Positions 1 through 11,923 of a stretch of DNA of 64,000 bases are shown here, piece after piece. The translations under genes and the position numbers were made by a program. This DNA is from Larus michahellis (Eukaryota; Chordata; Aves; Charadriiformes; Laridae), in NCBI RefSeq assembly GCF_964199755.1, contig NC_133896.1:82551815-82615814 (forward strand). Direction: 5' to 3'. The first letter of the stretch is position 1. Each line of letters starts with the position of its first letter. The notes under the pieces are model-generated. The model had not been told where the DNA came from. It did not search any database and was given only the letters and a program-made list of their open reading frames with translations.

Positions 1-1326
1 TTTGCCTTGTGTTTTGCTGTACGGGGGGAACAAACATATGGTCAGTTTAGGAGTCTAGCCTGATGGACAGCAACTTGTTCAGTCACGATAACTCAGTTTT
101 GATTGCATGTCTATATTCTGAGGCATTTCATTTGGAATGTGTGCCACCTAAATGATAACTCTCTTAAGACTTAGGCTTTTTAATTGAGAAATTGTGGTCA
201 TGAGATAAATTTGTTATAGGGAAGAAGACAGAAGGTACTAAAAAACCCTGCAGGTATGAATGAGGGCTGCAAAGTTCCAGAATTTTAGCTTGTTTCCAAA
301 GTATGTGTATCGACCCCAGAATTGTGCTAAATCAAGTTGTTGAGAGGCAGCTGTCATCCTGAGTATCTTGCAATGCAAATAGATTCTACCATGCCAGATG
401 TTACCATCTGAAGAACTTTCTTAGGGTATAAATACATGTCTTCTGATCTCACTGGTAACAGCAGTAGAAGTTTCTGCCTCTTCTGTCTTCACTAGAGTTT
501 AATGCTGCATCTATTTTCTGTGGACTTCACAGGTTCATGTGGTGGCTTCTAAGCTGTTTGGATCAAAATAGGCCTTTTTAGCAGATAGCAGAGACTTTAT
601 ATGTCAAGCTCACCTACTGGGAATGACAAGCAGCAGGGCCAGTTGGGCCAACCAATGAGGAGTCATGCATTTAGTCAGTTCTATCATATGCTGCTTTGAG
701 CTGTCTTTGAGAGAAACTTGAGGCTTTTCAGCTTTATTTGAGGGATGTGGTGTAATGGATCAAGTCATTTCCCAGGTGATTACAGTTGCAAAAACTCCTT
801 TTGCACTTTCATGTGAATACTGTGATGTTTGCTGTATAATGTTAAAGGCCTACCGCATTCCATTTTGGAGAGTTTCATCTTGCAGAGGAAGAACAAAGAA
901 AGCTGATACTAGCTGAAAGAACAAGTCTTGTTCAAGTGCAGGATTTACATCTGTTTTTATAGTACGATATTCCAACTCAGAAGTCTTTATCCCATGGGGC
1001 CAAAGAATCCCCAAAAGTTTTATGATAACCTAAGTTGTTCCCCAGGCACTGGTACAATGGTTGTTATATTTTGGTAAAGTTCATAGTAAAAATCTCCCTA
1101 TCCTGGCTGTCAGTATTGGTACTTCAGAGGACTGTATAGCTGTCTGTTTGCCATGTGCGTGATGTTATGGGCATCTATTGAGAAAGCCAACAAATGGACC
1201 AGCTTGTCATTTGTCAAGGTATTTCTCTATGATCTGAACATCTGCCTTCTGGGTGTTTGTGAGGCTGGTTCATTGTCCACAGGCAACTGTGAATATAAAA
1301 CACTACTACTGTTCTGGGATCAGAAC
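1..1326 (+). other. RIMKLB: Intronic sequence of RIMKLB (upstream intron, part 1)
   Basis: No coding block was found here. The first RIMKLB exon in the window starts at 5667 with an intron acceptor and enters mid-protein, so everything to its left should be the preceding intron. I looked for the missing N-terminal part of the protein in this stretch and did not see it. The sequence is AT-rich and has no obvious repeat. Confidence 0.6.
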
Positions 1327-2452
1327 CACAGAATGATAGGGGTTGGAGGGGACCTCTGGAAATCATCTAGTCCAACCCCCCTGCCAGAGTAGGGTCACCT
1401 AGAGCAGGTTGTACAGGAGCATGTCCCAGCGGGTTTTGAATGTCTCCAGAGTTGGAGACTCCACCACCTCCCTGGGCAGCCTGTTCCAGTGCTCCAGCAC
1501 CCTCAAAGCAAAGAAGTTCCTCCTCATGTTTAGATGGAACTTCTATGTTCAAGTTTGTGCCTGTTACCTCTTGTCCTGTCACTGGGCACCACTGAAAAAA
1601 GACTGGCCCCATCCTCCTGACACCCACCCTTTGAGTATTTATAAGCATTGATAAGATTCTCCCTCAGTCTTCTCTTCTCCAGACTAAAAAGACCGAAATC
1701 CCTCAGCCTTTCTTCACAAGAGAGGTGTTCCAGTCCCATAATCATCTTTGTAGCCCTTTGCTGCACCCTCTCCAGCAGTTCCCTGTTCTTCTTGAACTGG
1801 GGAGCCCAGAACTGGACACAGTACTCCAGGTGCGGCCTCAGCAAGGCAGAGTAGATGGGGAGGATGACCTCCCTCAACCTGCTGGCCACAGTCTTCTTGA
1901 TGCACCCCAGGATGCCATTGGCCTTCTTGGCCACAAGGGCACGTTGCTGGGTCATGGTCATACTGTTGTCCACCAGGACTTCCAGGTCCCTTTCAGATGA
2001 GCTGCTCTCCAGCAGGTCAGCCCCCAACCTGTACTGGTGCATGGGGTTATTCCTCCCCAGGTGCAGCACTCTACACTTGCCCTTGTTGAATTTCATAAGG
2101 TTCCTCTTTGCCCATCTCTCCAGCCTGTCCAGGTCTCTCTGTATGGCAGCACAGCCTTCCAGTGTGCCAGCCACCCCCCCCAGCTTTGTGTCATCAGCAA
2201 ACTTGCTGAGGGTGCACTCTGTCCCTTCATCCCGGTCATTGATGAAGATCATTACTGACCCCTGGGGAACACCACTTGTCACAGACCTCCACCTAGACTC
2301 TGTGCCCCTAATCACAACCATCTGAGCTCTGTCTTTCAGCCCGTTTTGAATCCACCCCACTGTTTATTCATCTGACCCACATTTCCTAAGCTTCCCTATC
2401 AGGATGCTGTGGGATACTGTGTCGAAAGCCTTGATGAAGTCAAAGTAGACTA
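1327..2452 (-). mobile_element. CR1 LINE, 5'-truncated, antisense to RIMKLB
   Basis: The left edge reads as the reverse complement of a CR1 3' tail (cagaatgatag, then the TTGGA..GGACCTCTGGA..ATC..TAGTCCAACC block). On the minus strand, 2360-1530 translates to the C-terminal part of CR1 ORF2: [19 protein letters not shown] (the reverse-transcriptase FADD box), [10 protein letters not shown] and [12 protein letters not shown] are all visible. A few codons of the box preceding FADD are missing, and the frame breaks in the last third. The 5' truncation falls near the YFDF..KAFDT block at about 2450. It is an old, inactive copy inside the RIMKLB intron. Confidence 0.93.
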
Positions 2453-5400
2453 TTGGTACTATTACTGCAAAGGAAAAGAAAGTTCATCTCCATTTTAAAA
2501 AAATGTTTTATTAGCTATTAACCATTCTTTAAGTAGTATCTCTGTAACATCTCTTTTTTTTTTTTTTCCTTTCTCCCTCTTTGCATTTGTGGATTGGTTC
2601 TTTGGGAAAAAAAAATTAATTGTATGAATTAATATCTTCTGTGTTACTGCTTTCAGCACACCATAATGAATAAATATTATTTTATCAGCCCACTCAGCAA
2701 TAATGACCATTAACCTGTTAACTGTGGGGTCTCAGATGGAACGCTGAATACAAGCTTGTTCCAAAATGGCAGAGTCTAGCTTTCCTTTTTACTGTAATAA
2801 AGCTGCTTCTGTTTGCAGCACTGTGTTGCTGGGAGACTGCAGCTAATTTTTATGGCGCATGTCAGTAGTAGTGATTCAAATTATACATTTCATTGAGTAG
2901 CTCTTCTCTTTGTTTGTAAACAGTCTTCTATGATAGGAGAGAATTTTTTTTTTTGTTCTGGGGAGAACAGTATCCAGACCAGAGAAAATGATTGAATCTG
3001 AAACAAAAGCTCAGATTGTTCTGTTGATAATATCACTGTACTTCTAAGTCACTCCAGGGGAAATGGTGGTCTGGGCTGAATTTACATCAGTCTGATAGTC
3101 AAGTCTAATGGAGGTATTCAGGAGAATTCCAGGTGAGGCTTATACATCCCCTCAAACTGTCTTTTTTCTTTTTCAGACTCTGTTACCAAAGGCAGGCCTC
3201 TGCTTTGTTTATAAACATACGGTAACTAAAATATTGTTTGTTTCCTACTGACCTTCTTACTGTGTGAGAAAAGAGCTAGTCACTGAGCTGATGTTACAAA
3301 GAGTGATAATGAGGAGGCAGCCAGAAGTAGCTAATCACCAAGGATGGGATAACAAGGAGTAGTTAATCACTTCAAGGTTCTTTTATGCATCAAGTATGTG
3401 CTCCTATACCAATTAGGACAGAGCTGTGGCTACTTCAAGGAACATCCATATCATCCTCAAGAAGCTGGCCAACTTAAGAGTAAACTTTTACTGTCCTGAG
3501 ATGACTCAATACCTTAAAAGGATAATGGAAAAAGGGTATCCCCACCCAAATGACCACCAGGGAACTCACACCTGCGCAGAAGTGTCTTGCTGACGCTGCA
3601 AAATTTAACACGCATGTGCAAAAAGGCTATTTGGTCATCCTAAGGAATATGTAAGCCTAGGTGGAGTTATGTATTAGGTAGGTGGAATTATGAGCATCTC
3701 CTCTCTAAACTACTTTTCATTTTGAGAGCTTTTATTTCAGGTAACAACTCCATGGTGCAAAGCTTCAGCATGTGGTGTGTCTTTAAAGCAAAACGACAAA
3801 ATAGACTCTGAGAATTAGAAATTAATGAGTTAGAAAACCATGTAGTTTTGGTTCACAGCAAAGATCTAGTGGCAATTTGGGGATCTGTAGAAAATGCAGT
3901 CATTTTTAAAATGACCGTTACACAGCTTGCATATGGATCAGGACATGCATGTAATTACACTGGCAAAAAGTGGGTGTAATTGGGCATGCACCTAAATGAG
4001 AAAATACATGTGTAGGGTGGAATCTGACTAATGTGTTAAAAATCTCTTGCTTGCTGAATTTGTACTCCTTTTCTGGCTGTAGGAGATGGTAGTCCATTTC
4101 CTGATGTTTACATTCTGCTTGGGTTTTTAGCAGTGTCTTGCTTTTAATCTTGCTTGAGATGCCTTTATAAAATGGTGTGTGTGTTTGTCTGAAGCCTGCT
4201 TGCTTAAACACGCAAGTCATGTCAGCTGCAGTGCGGCAGTGCTTGGTGCTAATGAGGTGAGCAGCCAGAGCACCCGTCTGCTTGTGTTTTCTCATCTCTG
4301 TACAATTATAGCAATGGGGACTGGAAAAAGCGATTTGTATTGGATATAGCTCTGTTTTGGCCTTTCCAGACTGTGACTCTGTGTCCTCCTGATGACTGGG
4401 CAGCATATTTCTACATCCATTTTGGGAATTAGGTGGTCGCTTCACTGTATTTAAGGCAAGCTCTAAAATAATCCTCCTTGGGAGAAGAAAAGAAAACGGG
4501 AAGTACAGAGAGGGGGACCCCCTCCAATTAATTCAAAAGCACCTTGAAATGAAATATATTGCCTGGCAATATTTATCTTCAGGTTGAGTAGCTGTAAGTC
4601 TGTATTTGAAAAGTAATATCTTTAGAGTAGAGCTAATCAGGTAATTAATTTGGGCTAGATCTGAATGGTTACAGCTGGCCTTTTATAGGCACAGAAATGC
4701 AGATGCACTGTGATTTCTCAGCTCCCCTTCTTTCTCTTTTTTTAACTCTTAAGGTGCTGACAGCAGTGGGAGCCGCGTATTTTACACTGAAGTCATAAAG
4801 TTTTACTTTGAACATGAGGCAAATAAAGTGACTATCAAGTCCTGTTTGTCTTCTCCCATACTCAGATGTCAGACTGTCTTTATCAAACTTGATGCCTTCC
4901 CATCCGGTCCTGTTGTATTCCTGTTTCTGCAGCCTGTCTTTTAGTGTTTCTTTTTCAGAGACATAGTCTGTAAAGCTATAGGTCATTATTAAGTAATACA
5001 TTGGTCCTGGTAGCAAAGCTGGCTTTCCTTCTCGTTCTTGCCATAATGTCATGGGGTGCTGCCCTGTTAGCTGATAAAGTTATTTCTGAGTACTTACTTA
5101 GTATAAATCAGATCATTGAAATTATCTGTGTTAAAAATACTGCTGTGGGGGTTTTGTTTTGTTGTTTTTTTTTTTTTTTTAAGGGTCATATCTAGTCTCT
5201 GTTACTTTGGCAATATGTTGTGTAACGTGATAACACAGAGGGATCAATACAGCTAGGACTGAGAAAGGTATGAACTGTATCATGTAGGCAAGAACCAGCA
5301 GTGGGAGGCAAGAACCTCCTGAGGTGTTGATACTGCTGATGTGAATGTTATGTGCAGCTAACACCCATAGAAAGGATCATGTGTTAATCTATAAAAAAAG

Positions 5401-5666
5401 TTCTTCATCCTAGGAGGTAGACCAAGATTGCGTGCTCTAATACAGTCTGTTCTTTGCCTAGTCCTAATTTTAAGTGGGTTAAGAGTGACATGCATGAAAC
5501 TGTACAACTGACAAGATGCATTTTATGGAGAGTTGTGCTGTTCTAATGCTCACTGTTGAAGTCTGGTATCTCTGTTGTCCTCTCATATAGTGCAGTATTT
5601 CTTTGCCGTTTACCTTCTCCTGAAGACCTTGTAGTTGATTGGAATGGTTTTCTCTTCCTTCTTTAG
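2453..5666 (+). other. RIMKLB: Intronic sequence of RIMKLB (upstream intron, part 2)
   Basis: No exon with splice sites and family similarity was recognised before the acceptor at 5665-5666. Poly-T tracts lie near 2551-2568 and 5163-5180. The open frames in this stretch (for example the 175-codon minus frame at 3918-4445) show no recognisable family and have no splice context, so they are left as chance. A segment at about 3250-3750 has a texture that could be a solo LTR, but no clean ends were found. Confidence 0.55.
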
Positions 5667-5897
5667 GTCTCCGGGTGAATGGGGAGCTCATTACTGCTTA
5701 CCCGCAGGTGGTGGTTGTGCGTGTACCAACACCTTGGGTCCAGAGTGACAGCGATATCACAGTCCTTCGCCACCTAGAGAAGATGGGCTGTCGATTGATG
5801 AATCGTCCCCAAGCCATCCTCAACTGTGTCAACAAGTTCTGGACGTTTCAAGAACTTGCTGGTCATGGTGTGCCTCTTCCAGACACTTTTTCATACG
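5667..5897 (+). CDS. RIMKLB: RIMKLB coding exon ([15 protein letters not shown])
   Basis: The acceptor is ttcttctttag at 5666 and the donor is gtacgg at 5898. The exon is 231 nt and an exact multiple of three. It starts and ends inside glycine codons (G|GT, phase 1). It encodes [20 protein letters not shown], then [20 protein letters not shown] and [20 protein letters not shown]. This is the end of the N-terminal pre-ATP-grasp lobe and the linker in which RimK proteins read N-[KR]-x2-[TF]. The reading frame is fixed by the near identity to mammalian RIMKLB, not by the in-intron start at 5639. Confidence 0.96.
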
Positions 5898-7794
5898 GTA
5901 CGGATAAGAAGGATAGCAGGGTGGCCTACAATAATTTGTGCTTTTGCAGTGCAAAAGATATGAGTCAAGTTTTGGAAATACATAGAATTAAGTAGCATTA
6001 GGCTAGTTCCACAGATAAGCATTCAGTAACCAGAAAAGGAAATAAAAATCGTAACACTCAGATTCTGGTTTTGGCTTTGTTGATTAGCTGCGTTGCTTTG
6101 GGAAGAGCACTTTAACTGTACTTCAGCCTCCCAGGCAACTAATTTGGGCTGTTACTACTAAAACACTTTGAACTCTTTTCCAATTGCCTGAAACAACAGA
6201 CAAGAACTTGGGGAGCTAACCATCACAGGATACTATAAAGATCTAAACTTTGGTAAAATCTGAAATTAGAATTAAAATTCTATATGAATAAAAATATCTG
6301 CAAATGTATTAGTTATTGTGAAAGGACAGAAAGAGTACAGGCCCTTGCGTTCAACTTTTTAACAGTTGTTTGGGGTTTGTTTCCCACCAGAACAGTTAAT
6401 TATTGTTTCTTGTGCTTGCCTCTGGACACTGTTCTTGACAGTGTACTGGATTAGAGGAACCATTTGTCTGAGCTACCCTGATGCTATCTCTGCTTTTAAT
6501 TACAATATATTAAAGAATTGAAGATACCTCTCAGCCTTCCTTTCCTTCTTGGGAAATATCAGTGCTTTCCTCCCCTTTGTGTGATTGCACTGATAGGCTT
6601 GTGTAATGGGATCTTGACAAAAACACAAACAAAACTTGACAAAAACATGGGTCAAATGTTTCCATCAATTACTATGAAAATACATCTGAGAAGAAACATA
6701 TCTTTTCTTTAGAGATGTGGTTGCTTTAGCTCTGAGAAAGAAATGAGTTTTTAATTTTTTGGGGGGAAGGGGAGACCACGAATGATGGGGTAATTGGAGA
6801 ACATCTCTGTTCATAACTCCCTGCCACTTGTTTTAATGCCTGCCTCTGGAATTTGACAGAAGCATGACCTTTTTTTTTTCTTTTTTCTTTTTTCTTTTTT
6901 TTTTTTTTAACACAAGCATCAAGTTATCAGTGAGAGCTGGCTTTGCCATGAAAAACAGGATGTGCTGAACGACATGTTATTCCATGACACGCATTAAAAT
7001 CCATGGCAGGGTAGTGATGGCTGCTGCTGGCTTTGTGACCAGTATCTTGGCTTGACTTCTGCGCTTTACTGCACATGCTGTTAGAGCAGTCTCCCTTTGT
7101 CTGCTGACTTTCTCCTATAGTTCTTGCACTGTGGTCAGCGTTCTGTGAATTCAGCTGAACTCAAATAATCTTGAAGTATCCACCATCATCATGTGAATGG
7201 TCATTAAAAGCTACTCTCTAAAGTCCTTACAGATGCAATGAGACGCAAAGGTTGAAGTACTACTTCAGGATCTAGGGAGAATGAGATGCACGAGACTTAA
7301 GCCTTGGAAAGGGGGGAGGTGGAGTGACAAGATTTGGGTTGTTGCTGCTCTCTGGATTATGCCTTATCTTTGTATTTCATGTTGCTTTCCTGGTTAGTAG
7401 TTTGGATGTAACCGTTACTGGTCATACCATCTGTGCTATTTTCCTGCTAGATATTTGAAAAGGTGGGAGTTGGTAAACTAAAGGGGATGAATTGGAACAA
7501 GACGGTAGAATCAGGGCATTAAGATTTGGAAGATTGGATTGAGCCTTTGGGGGTTATGATCAAGTGGCCTTTGTCAAATCGTGTCTTCCATTTCAAAGGA
7601 AGTAGGAGTTAGTATCCCACAGATTACAAACACCTTCAAAGTCTGATCATGCTCCTTGACCAAGTTCCTCTTAACTGATAGTTTTTTCTGCATTATCTAA
7701 GCTGTAAGGGTGGGAGGAATGTGTGGCAATTACATCCCCAATTTTGCAACACCAGATTGGTGGCACATAATGTTGTTGGTTTTCTTTTTGCCAG
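5898..7794 (+). other. RIMKLB: RIMKLB intron
   Basis: GT..AG intron of 1.9 kb, phase 1. It contains a T/C-rich low-complexity tract at about 6869-6908 and nothing else that I can name. Confidence 0.85.
6869..6908. repeat. T/C-rich low-complexity tract
   Basis: Runs of six to fifteen T separated by single C in a RIMKLB intron. A polypyrimidine simple repeat. Confidence 0.85.
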
Positions 7795-7881
7795 GTGGTC
7801 ATGAGAATTTTGCCAAAATGATTGATGAGGCGGAAGTGCTGGAGTTCCCTATGGTGGTGAAGAACACGCGGGGTCACCGAG
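7795..7881 (+). CDS. RIMKLB: RIMKLB coding exon ([17 protein letters not shown]..)
   Basis: The acceptor is tttttgccag at 7794 and the donor is gtgggt at 7882. The 87 nt exon is phase 1 at both ends. It encodes [17 protein letters not shown] and then [10 protein letters not shown], the beginning of the ATP-grasp domain. The lysine of VVKNTRG is the expected ATP phosphate contact. Confidence 0.96.
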
Positions 7882-9819
7882 GTGGGTGTGAGGTCAGGGG
7901 TGAGGGCAAGGAGTATTCTGAGCAGCACTCTTTAAGATTTTTGTCTTGTTGAGGGATAATAGTTAAGAAAGTCTTCTAATAGGCGTTGGACCTCTTTGCA
8001 GTACATCTAAATTCTACCACCCTCTCACTTCTGAATGCTGAGTAGACTGCAACAATGGGAAGTAGTCTTAGTAGAGACAAGTCTTGCAATAGCAGGGGGA
8101 ATAGAGGTCCAAGATTATGGTGCGTCGGTGAGGAAAGCTTTGAACTGGAACAATGGAAGGTCTGGCCTTAGGGAAGTAGAAAGAAGCCTGTATGGATTTT
8201 AGAGCTGTTTCTAAATAGGCATAAGAAATTAAATCTTAGTTTGTTCAGTCTTAGTTTGACTTTTTTTCTACTTGACTTTCTCTATAATTAGGATCCTGAT
8301 TTAAATAAAATCTCGTGTACTGCTTGTCAGACTGGATCTCTGTTTTTCAGAAAAATATCTTTGGCAGTGCCGATGATAATACAGCAGGTTCAGATAAAAT
8401 TGTTCTGTTTAGCAGTGTTTTATTTTAAGTGTTGAATATGAAAAAATACATCAGTTTGGTTTAATGTTAGATAGTGATCTACTAAAGGAAACAAGGTTTA
8501 AAATCAAATTCAGAGGTTATTTGCACAGGAGGTTCCATGTTCCTCTAGCAGTGTTCTGTGTTATGGAGACCTTAAATCCTGAGGAAGCAGAGGCTGCTCC
8601 AGTTAGGCTTTGGAGCACTTGATTTAATTCTTCTTCACGTGTTATTTCTCTTTAGTTCTGCTACTGCTGCATTTGTATTCCCGTAGTTGAGATAGACAAT
8701 TTGTCAATTGATTTTTGTACTCTGTTAACACTGTAGCTTGATTGAGTGGCGATTCTGCCACAAAAAGTTTCTACAGCCTTACTGCAAAACATAAATCTAA
8801 TATGACACATAAGAGTGCTTGGGAAAGAGGTATAGGAGTTGGGAAATGTAGCTGAAGATGGAAAGGGATGCCTTCTTGTGAGACTAGAAATGAGATGCAA
8901 AGTGGTAGAATCTGTTTCAGGAGTGACTTTCATCAGTATTTTAAAATTGAAAAAGAACAAAGTCATCTTTGGTGTGCTCTAGAAATGAAGGGTAATGAAA
9001 TGATGATGTTTTAGGTTAAACAAAACATGTCCTTGAGATGCTTGCTTGCAGAAAAGTCAGTGGTTTCCAAAGAGGTTTTATTTTGTTTGGTTTTGGTTTT
9101 GTTTTTTTCAAAATTGCAGTACATTCCATTCGGTTTAATATTTTATGGAATCTTCTGCTAAATTTATCTTGAATATTGTGGATTCTAGTATTTTCCTCTG
9201 AACATAGTTGTTCTACTGCAAGGCCTCATCCTGGAGTTGCGAGCTCTTGAAAATATTTGGAAGAGCAGCTCTCAACAACTTCCCTCTAGTTGAAGCAGTG
9301 CTGCAGTGGCACATTAGTGACTTCAGTATTCTTAGCTGCCTGGTGTTTAACAGCTTCATCTCATTGGTTCCTGTGTGTCAAAGCTGTAGGCTGCAGGTCC
9401 AGTCATCTTGGATTAACAAAACTGTGCTATTAATTAAATGTCTGCTGCTCTTTAAGTATTTCTTTCTTTTTTTCTCTCATTAAGGACGTGTACCAAAAGG
9501 AGTTGAAATGACAAGACCACCTCCTTTATCTAAAGCAGTTTTATTTTCTTTCTTTCTTTCCTTTACTTTCTTTTTTCTTTTTTTTTTAACTCCTCATACG
9601 GCTCCTCATCTATGTCAGTACTTGAACACTTATGAGCCCTGAAGCAGTGGAGCACTTCTGATGTCCACAGAAGAATTTGTAAATGGTTATAAGCTACAGA
9701 TGGGGCCTTTGAGAATGGGCAGCATACTGGTCAGAGGTTTTACTTTTATGTGGTGAATCATTGATGCAACTCAAATCAGTAGCTTCTTCCGATCTTCCGA
9801 TTTTCTTTTCTTCTTACAG
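7882..9819 (+). other. RIMKLB: RIMKLB intron
   Basis: GT..AG intron of 1.9 kb, phase 1. A CTTT/T-rich low-complexity stretch lies at about 9540-9590. No repeat family or exon was recognised otherwise. Confidence 0.85.
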
Positions 9820-10023
9820 GTAAAGCTGTGTTCCTGGCACGAGACAAGCACCATTTGGCAGACCTAAGCCATTTGATCCGTCACGATGCCCCTTACTTAT
9901 TTCAAAAATATGTTAAAGAGTCCCATGGCAAGGATGTACGTGTCATCGTAGTAGGAGGCCGTGTAGTGGGCACCATGCTTCGCTGCTCAACAGATGGGAG
10001 GATGCAGAGTAACTGTTCACTTG
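9820..10023 (+). CDS. RIMKLB: RIMKLB coding exon ([19 protein letters not shown])
   Basis: The acceptor is cttcttacag at 9819 and the donor is gtagga at 10024. The 204 nt exon is phase 1 at both ends. It encodes [20 protein letters not shown], then [20 protein letters not shown] and [20 protein letters not shown]. This is the ATP-grasp core, including the region that clamps the adenine and the DVRVIVVGG strand conserved in RimK. Confidence 0.96.
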
Positions 10024-11459
10024 GTAGGAAAAGCATTGTTCATAGTTTTGATCAGAATTTTTAATCCAGTTGAAAAATCACAAACCCAACTGAAATAAGC
10101 TGCAGATTTTATTTTGCATTAATTGTGCTTACTGTTGGAGGTTTACAGAGGAGACATGGGAGTGAGGATTAAGTGAGAGATGTGTTGAGCAAACAGAAGG
10201 AGAGATAATCTCTGCCCAAAGTATTAGATGGATAGCATGGATGAAAAGGAGGGGAAAGGTCTAGGAACACAAATGGAGTAACTGATATGGCAGTGTCATG
10301 CTAATGCCGTGTTATCATTCATTTCATCCTGTTAAGAGGAATAAAAAAGAAGGAAGACAGAAGACAAGACTGAGAGAGGTGGAGGAGACAGTTGGCAAGA
10401 GGGTGAGAGAAAGTGTTAAGGGAGGAAACTATTGAAGGCAATAAACAGTTGGATTGAATTGTGCAGCTGCTGTGCTGCCTTAAGTCTTTCAGACTCCTCC
10501 CTGAAGGCATTTCCCCCAAAGACCATGTCTGGGAGGAAGAGGAGAGTTACTACATTGATTGTAGCATACTCAGAACTGAGTTTCTGCATAACTTTGGGTG
10601 TAGGACAAGGGGGTTTGTGAGGGTAGAAGGAGGGTTGAGGGTGCCTGGCTGAAACTGTACTGAAACTGAGCAGGGATGGGATAAAATGTGTTCATGTGTA
10701 GTACAGTTTTGGCTAGTCAAAATGCCCAAAATGCCTGAGAGGTTTTAGTTACTACTCGATGCTGAGGATGTAAAGCCTGAAAGATTTTTCTGCTAAATGC
10801 TTTTTTGTTTTTTATTGTTTGTTTTATGTTTTTTTTTGAAAACTTAAATGTGATAGATGAAGTCTGAGTCGGTTAATACTTAGATGATGGACTGTGAACT
10901 GGACCAGCTGAGATTCAGATGCAAATGTTCCCTAATTCTTGCTTTAGAGACAGTAACCTATGATAGCAAGCTGAGAGGGACATGAGTAGATTATAATGTC
11001 TTAAACCTCTTCCCCCTCAATTATATCTGTTAGAGCTGTAGTCTTATCAGGAACATTTGGTTAAATTTTGCTGAAGGATTTCTTGTGATGGCTTAAAAAT
11101 ATGTATGAAAAGCCTCTACCTTAAAAGAAACAAGGGTGTTTGTTAGGTCATCTTTTTTCTATCCCAAGGTCATAAAAATCTATGACACCTTTCTTGACTA
11201 AAAAGTCACTACTTACTGTTTTTTAAACAAGTCATAATCTTGACCTGCCTTTGGCAGTTCAGAATCTTTTGAAATCCTGCTGTGGCTTCAAGTTCATTAG
11301 TAGTCACCGTGGAAAGGAGGTTGCTATCTGAGTCATCAGCAGTATCCTTGCAGGCTCGCTTTGGAGCTTCCCAGCCAAAAAGCACCAATCATTTGAGAAG
11401 GATGTCAGTCAGCTGTGACCAGACTACAGACAGCAAGCTTTTTTTCCTTTTTTTTCCAG
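10024..11459 (+). other. RIMKLB: RIMKLB intron
   Basis: GT..AG intron of 1.4 kb, phase 1, ending in a long pyrimidine tract (ctttttttcctttttttttccag). No other feature seen. Confidence 0.85.
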
Positions 11460-11923
11460 GTGGTGTAGGTATGATGTGCTCGCTGAGTGAACAAGGCAAG
11501 CAGTTGGCAGTCCAAGTGTCAAACATCCTGGGGATGGACGTGTGCGGCATTGACCTGCTGATGAAGGACGACGGTTCATTCTATGTCTGCGAGGCCAATG
11601 CAAATGTAGGTTTCATTGCCTTTGACAAGGCTTGTAATCTAGATGTAGCTGGTATCATAGCGGACTATGCCGCTTCTCTCCTTACCCCCGGTCGCTTGAC
11701 GCGGCGCATGTCCTTGCTCTCTGTGGTGTCCACGGCAAGCGAGACTAGCGAGCCAGAGCTGGGCCCTCCAGCTAGTGCCACTGTCGACAATATGAGTGCT
11801 AGCTCCAGCTCTGTCGACAGCGACCCTGAGACCACGGAGAGAGAGTTGCTCACCAAGCTCCCGGGGGCTCTATTCAACATGAACCAGCTATTAGCCAATG
11901 AGATCAAACTTCTTGTGGAGTGA
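11460..11923 (+). CDS. RIMKLB: RIMKLB terminal coding exon and stop
   Basis: The acceptor cag ends at 11459 and the stop TGA is at 11921-11923. The exon encodes [20 protein letters not shown], then [20 protein letters not shown] and [20 protein letters not shown]. These complete the ATP-grasp fold; the E/N of CEANANVGF match the RimK metal-binding residues. The remaining about 80 residues form a low-complexity Ser/Glu tail ([20 protein letters not shown]) ending NEIKLLVE. The tail carries RRMS-type serines that could be phosphorylated (inference). Confidence 0.96.

Noticed and set aside
3250-3750. Possible solo LTR in the RIMKLB upstream intron
   Set aside because: The texture and a coincidental ggtaac flank suggested it, but there are no TG..CA ends, no clear target duplication, and no family that I can name.
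5639-5666. Possible start codon region just before the first RIMKLB exon
   Set aside because: The upstream codons lie in the pyrimidine tract and AG of a splice acceptor. The protein family extends about 58 residues further upstream, so this is an intron border and not a start.
11282-11459. In-frame upstream extension of the last RIMKLB exon
   Set aside because: The extension is intron: the family sequence resumes exactly at GVGMMCS after a ccag acceptor, with phase matching the previous exon.
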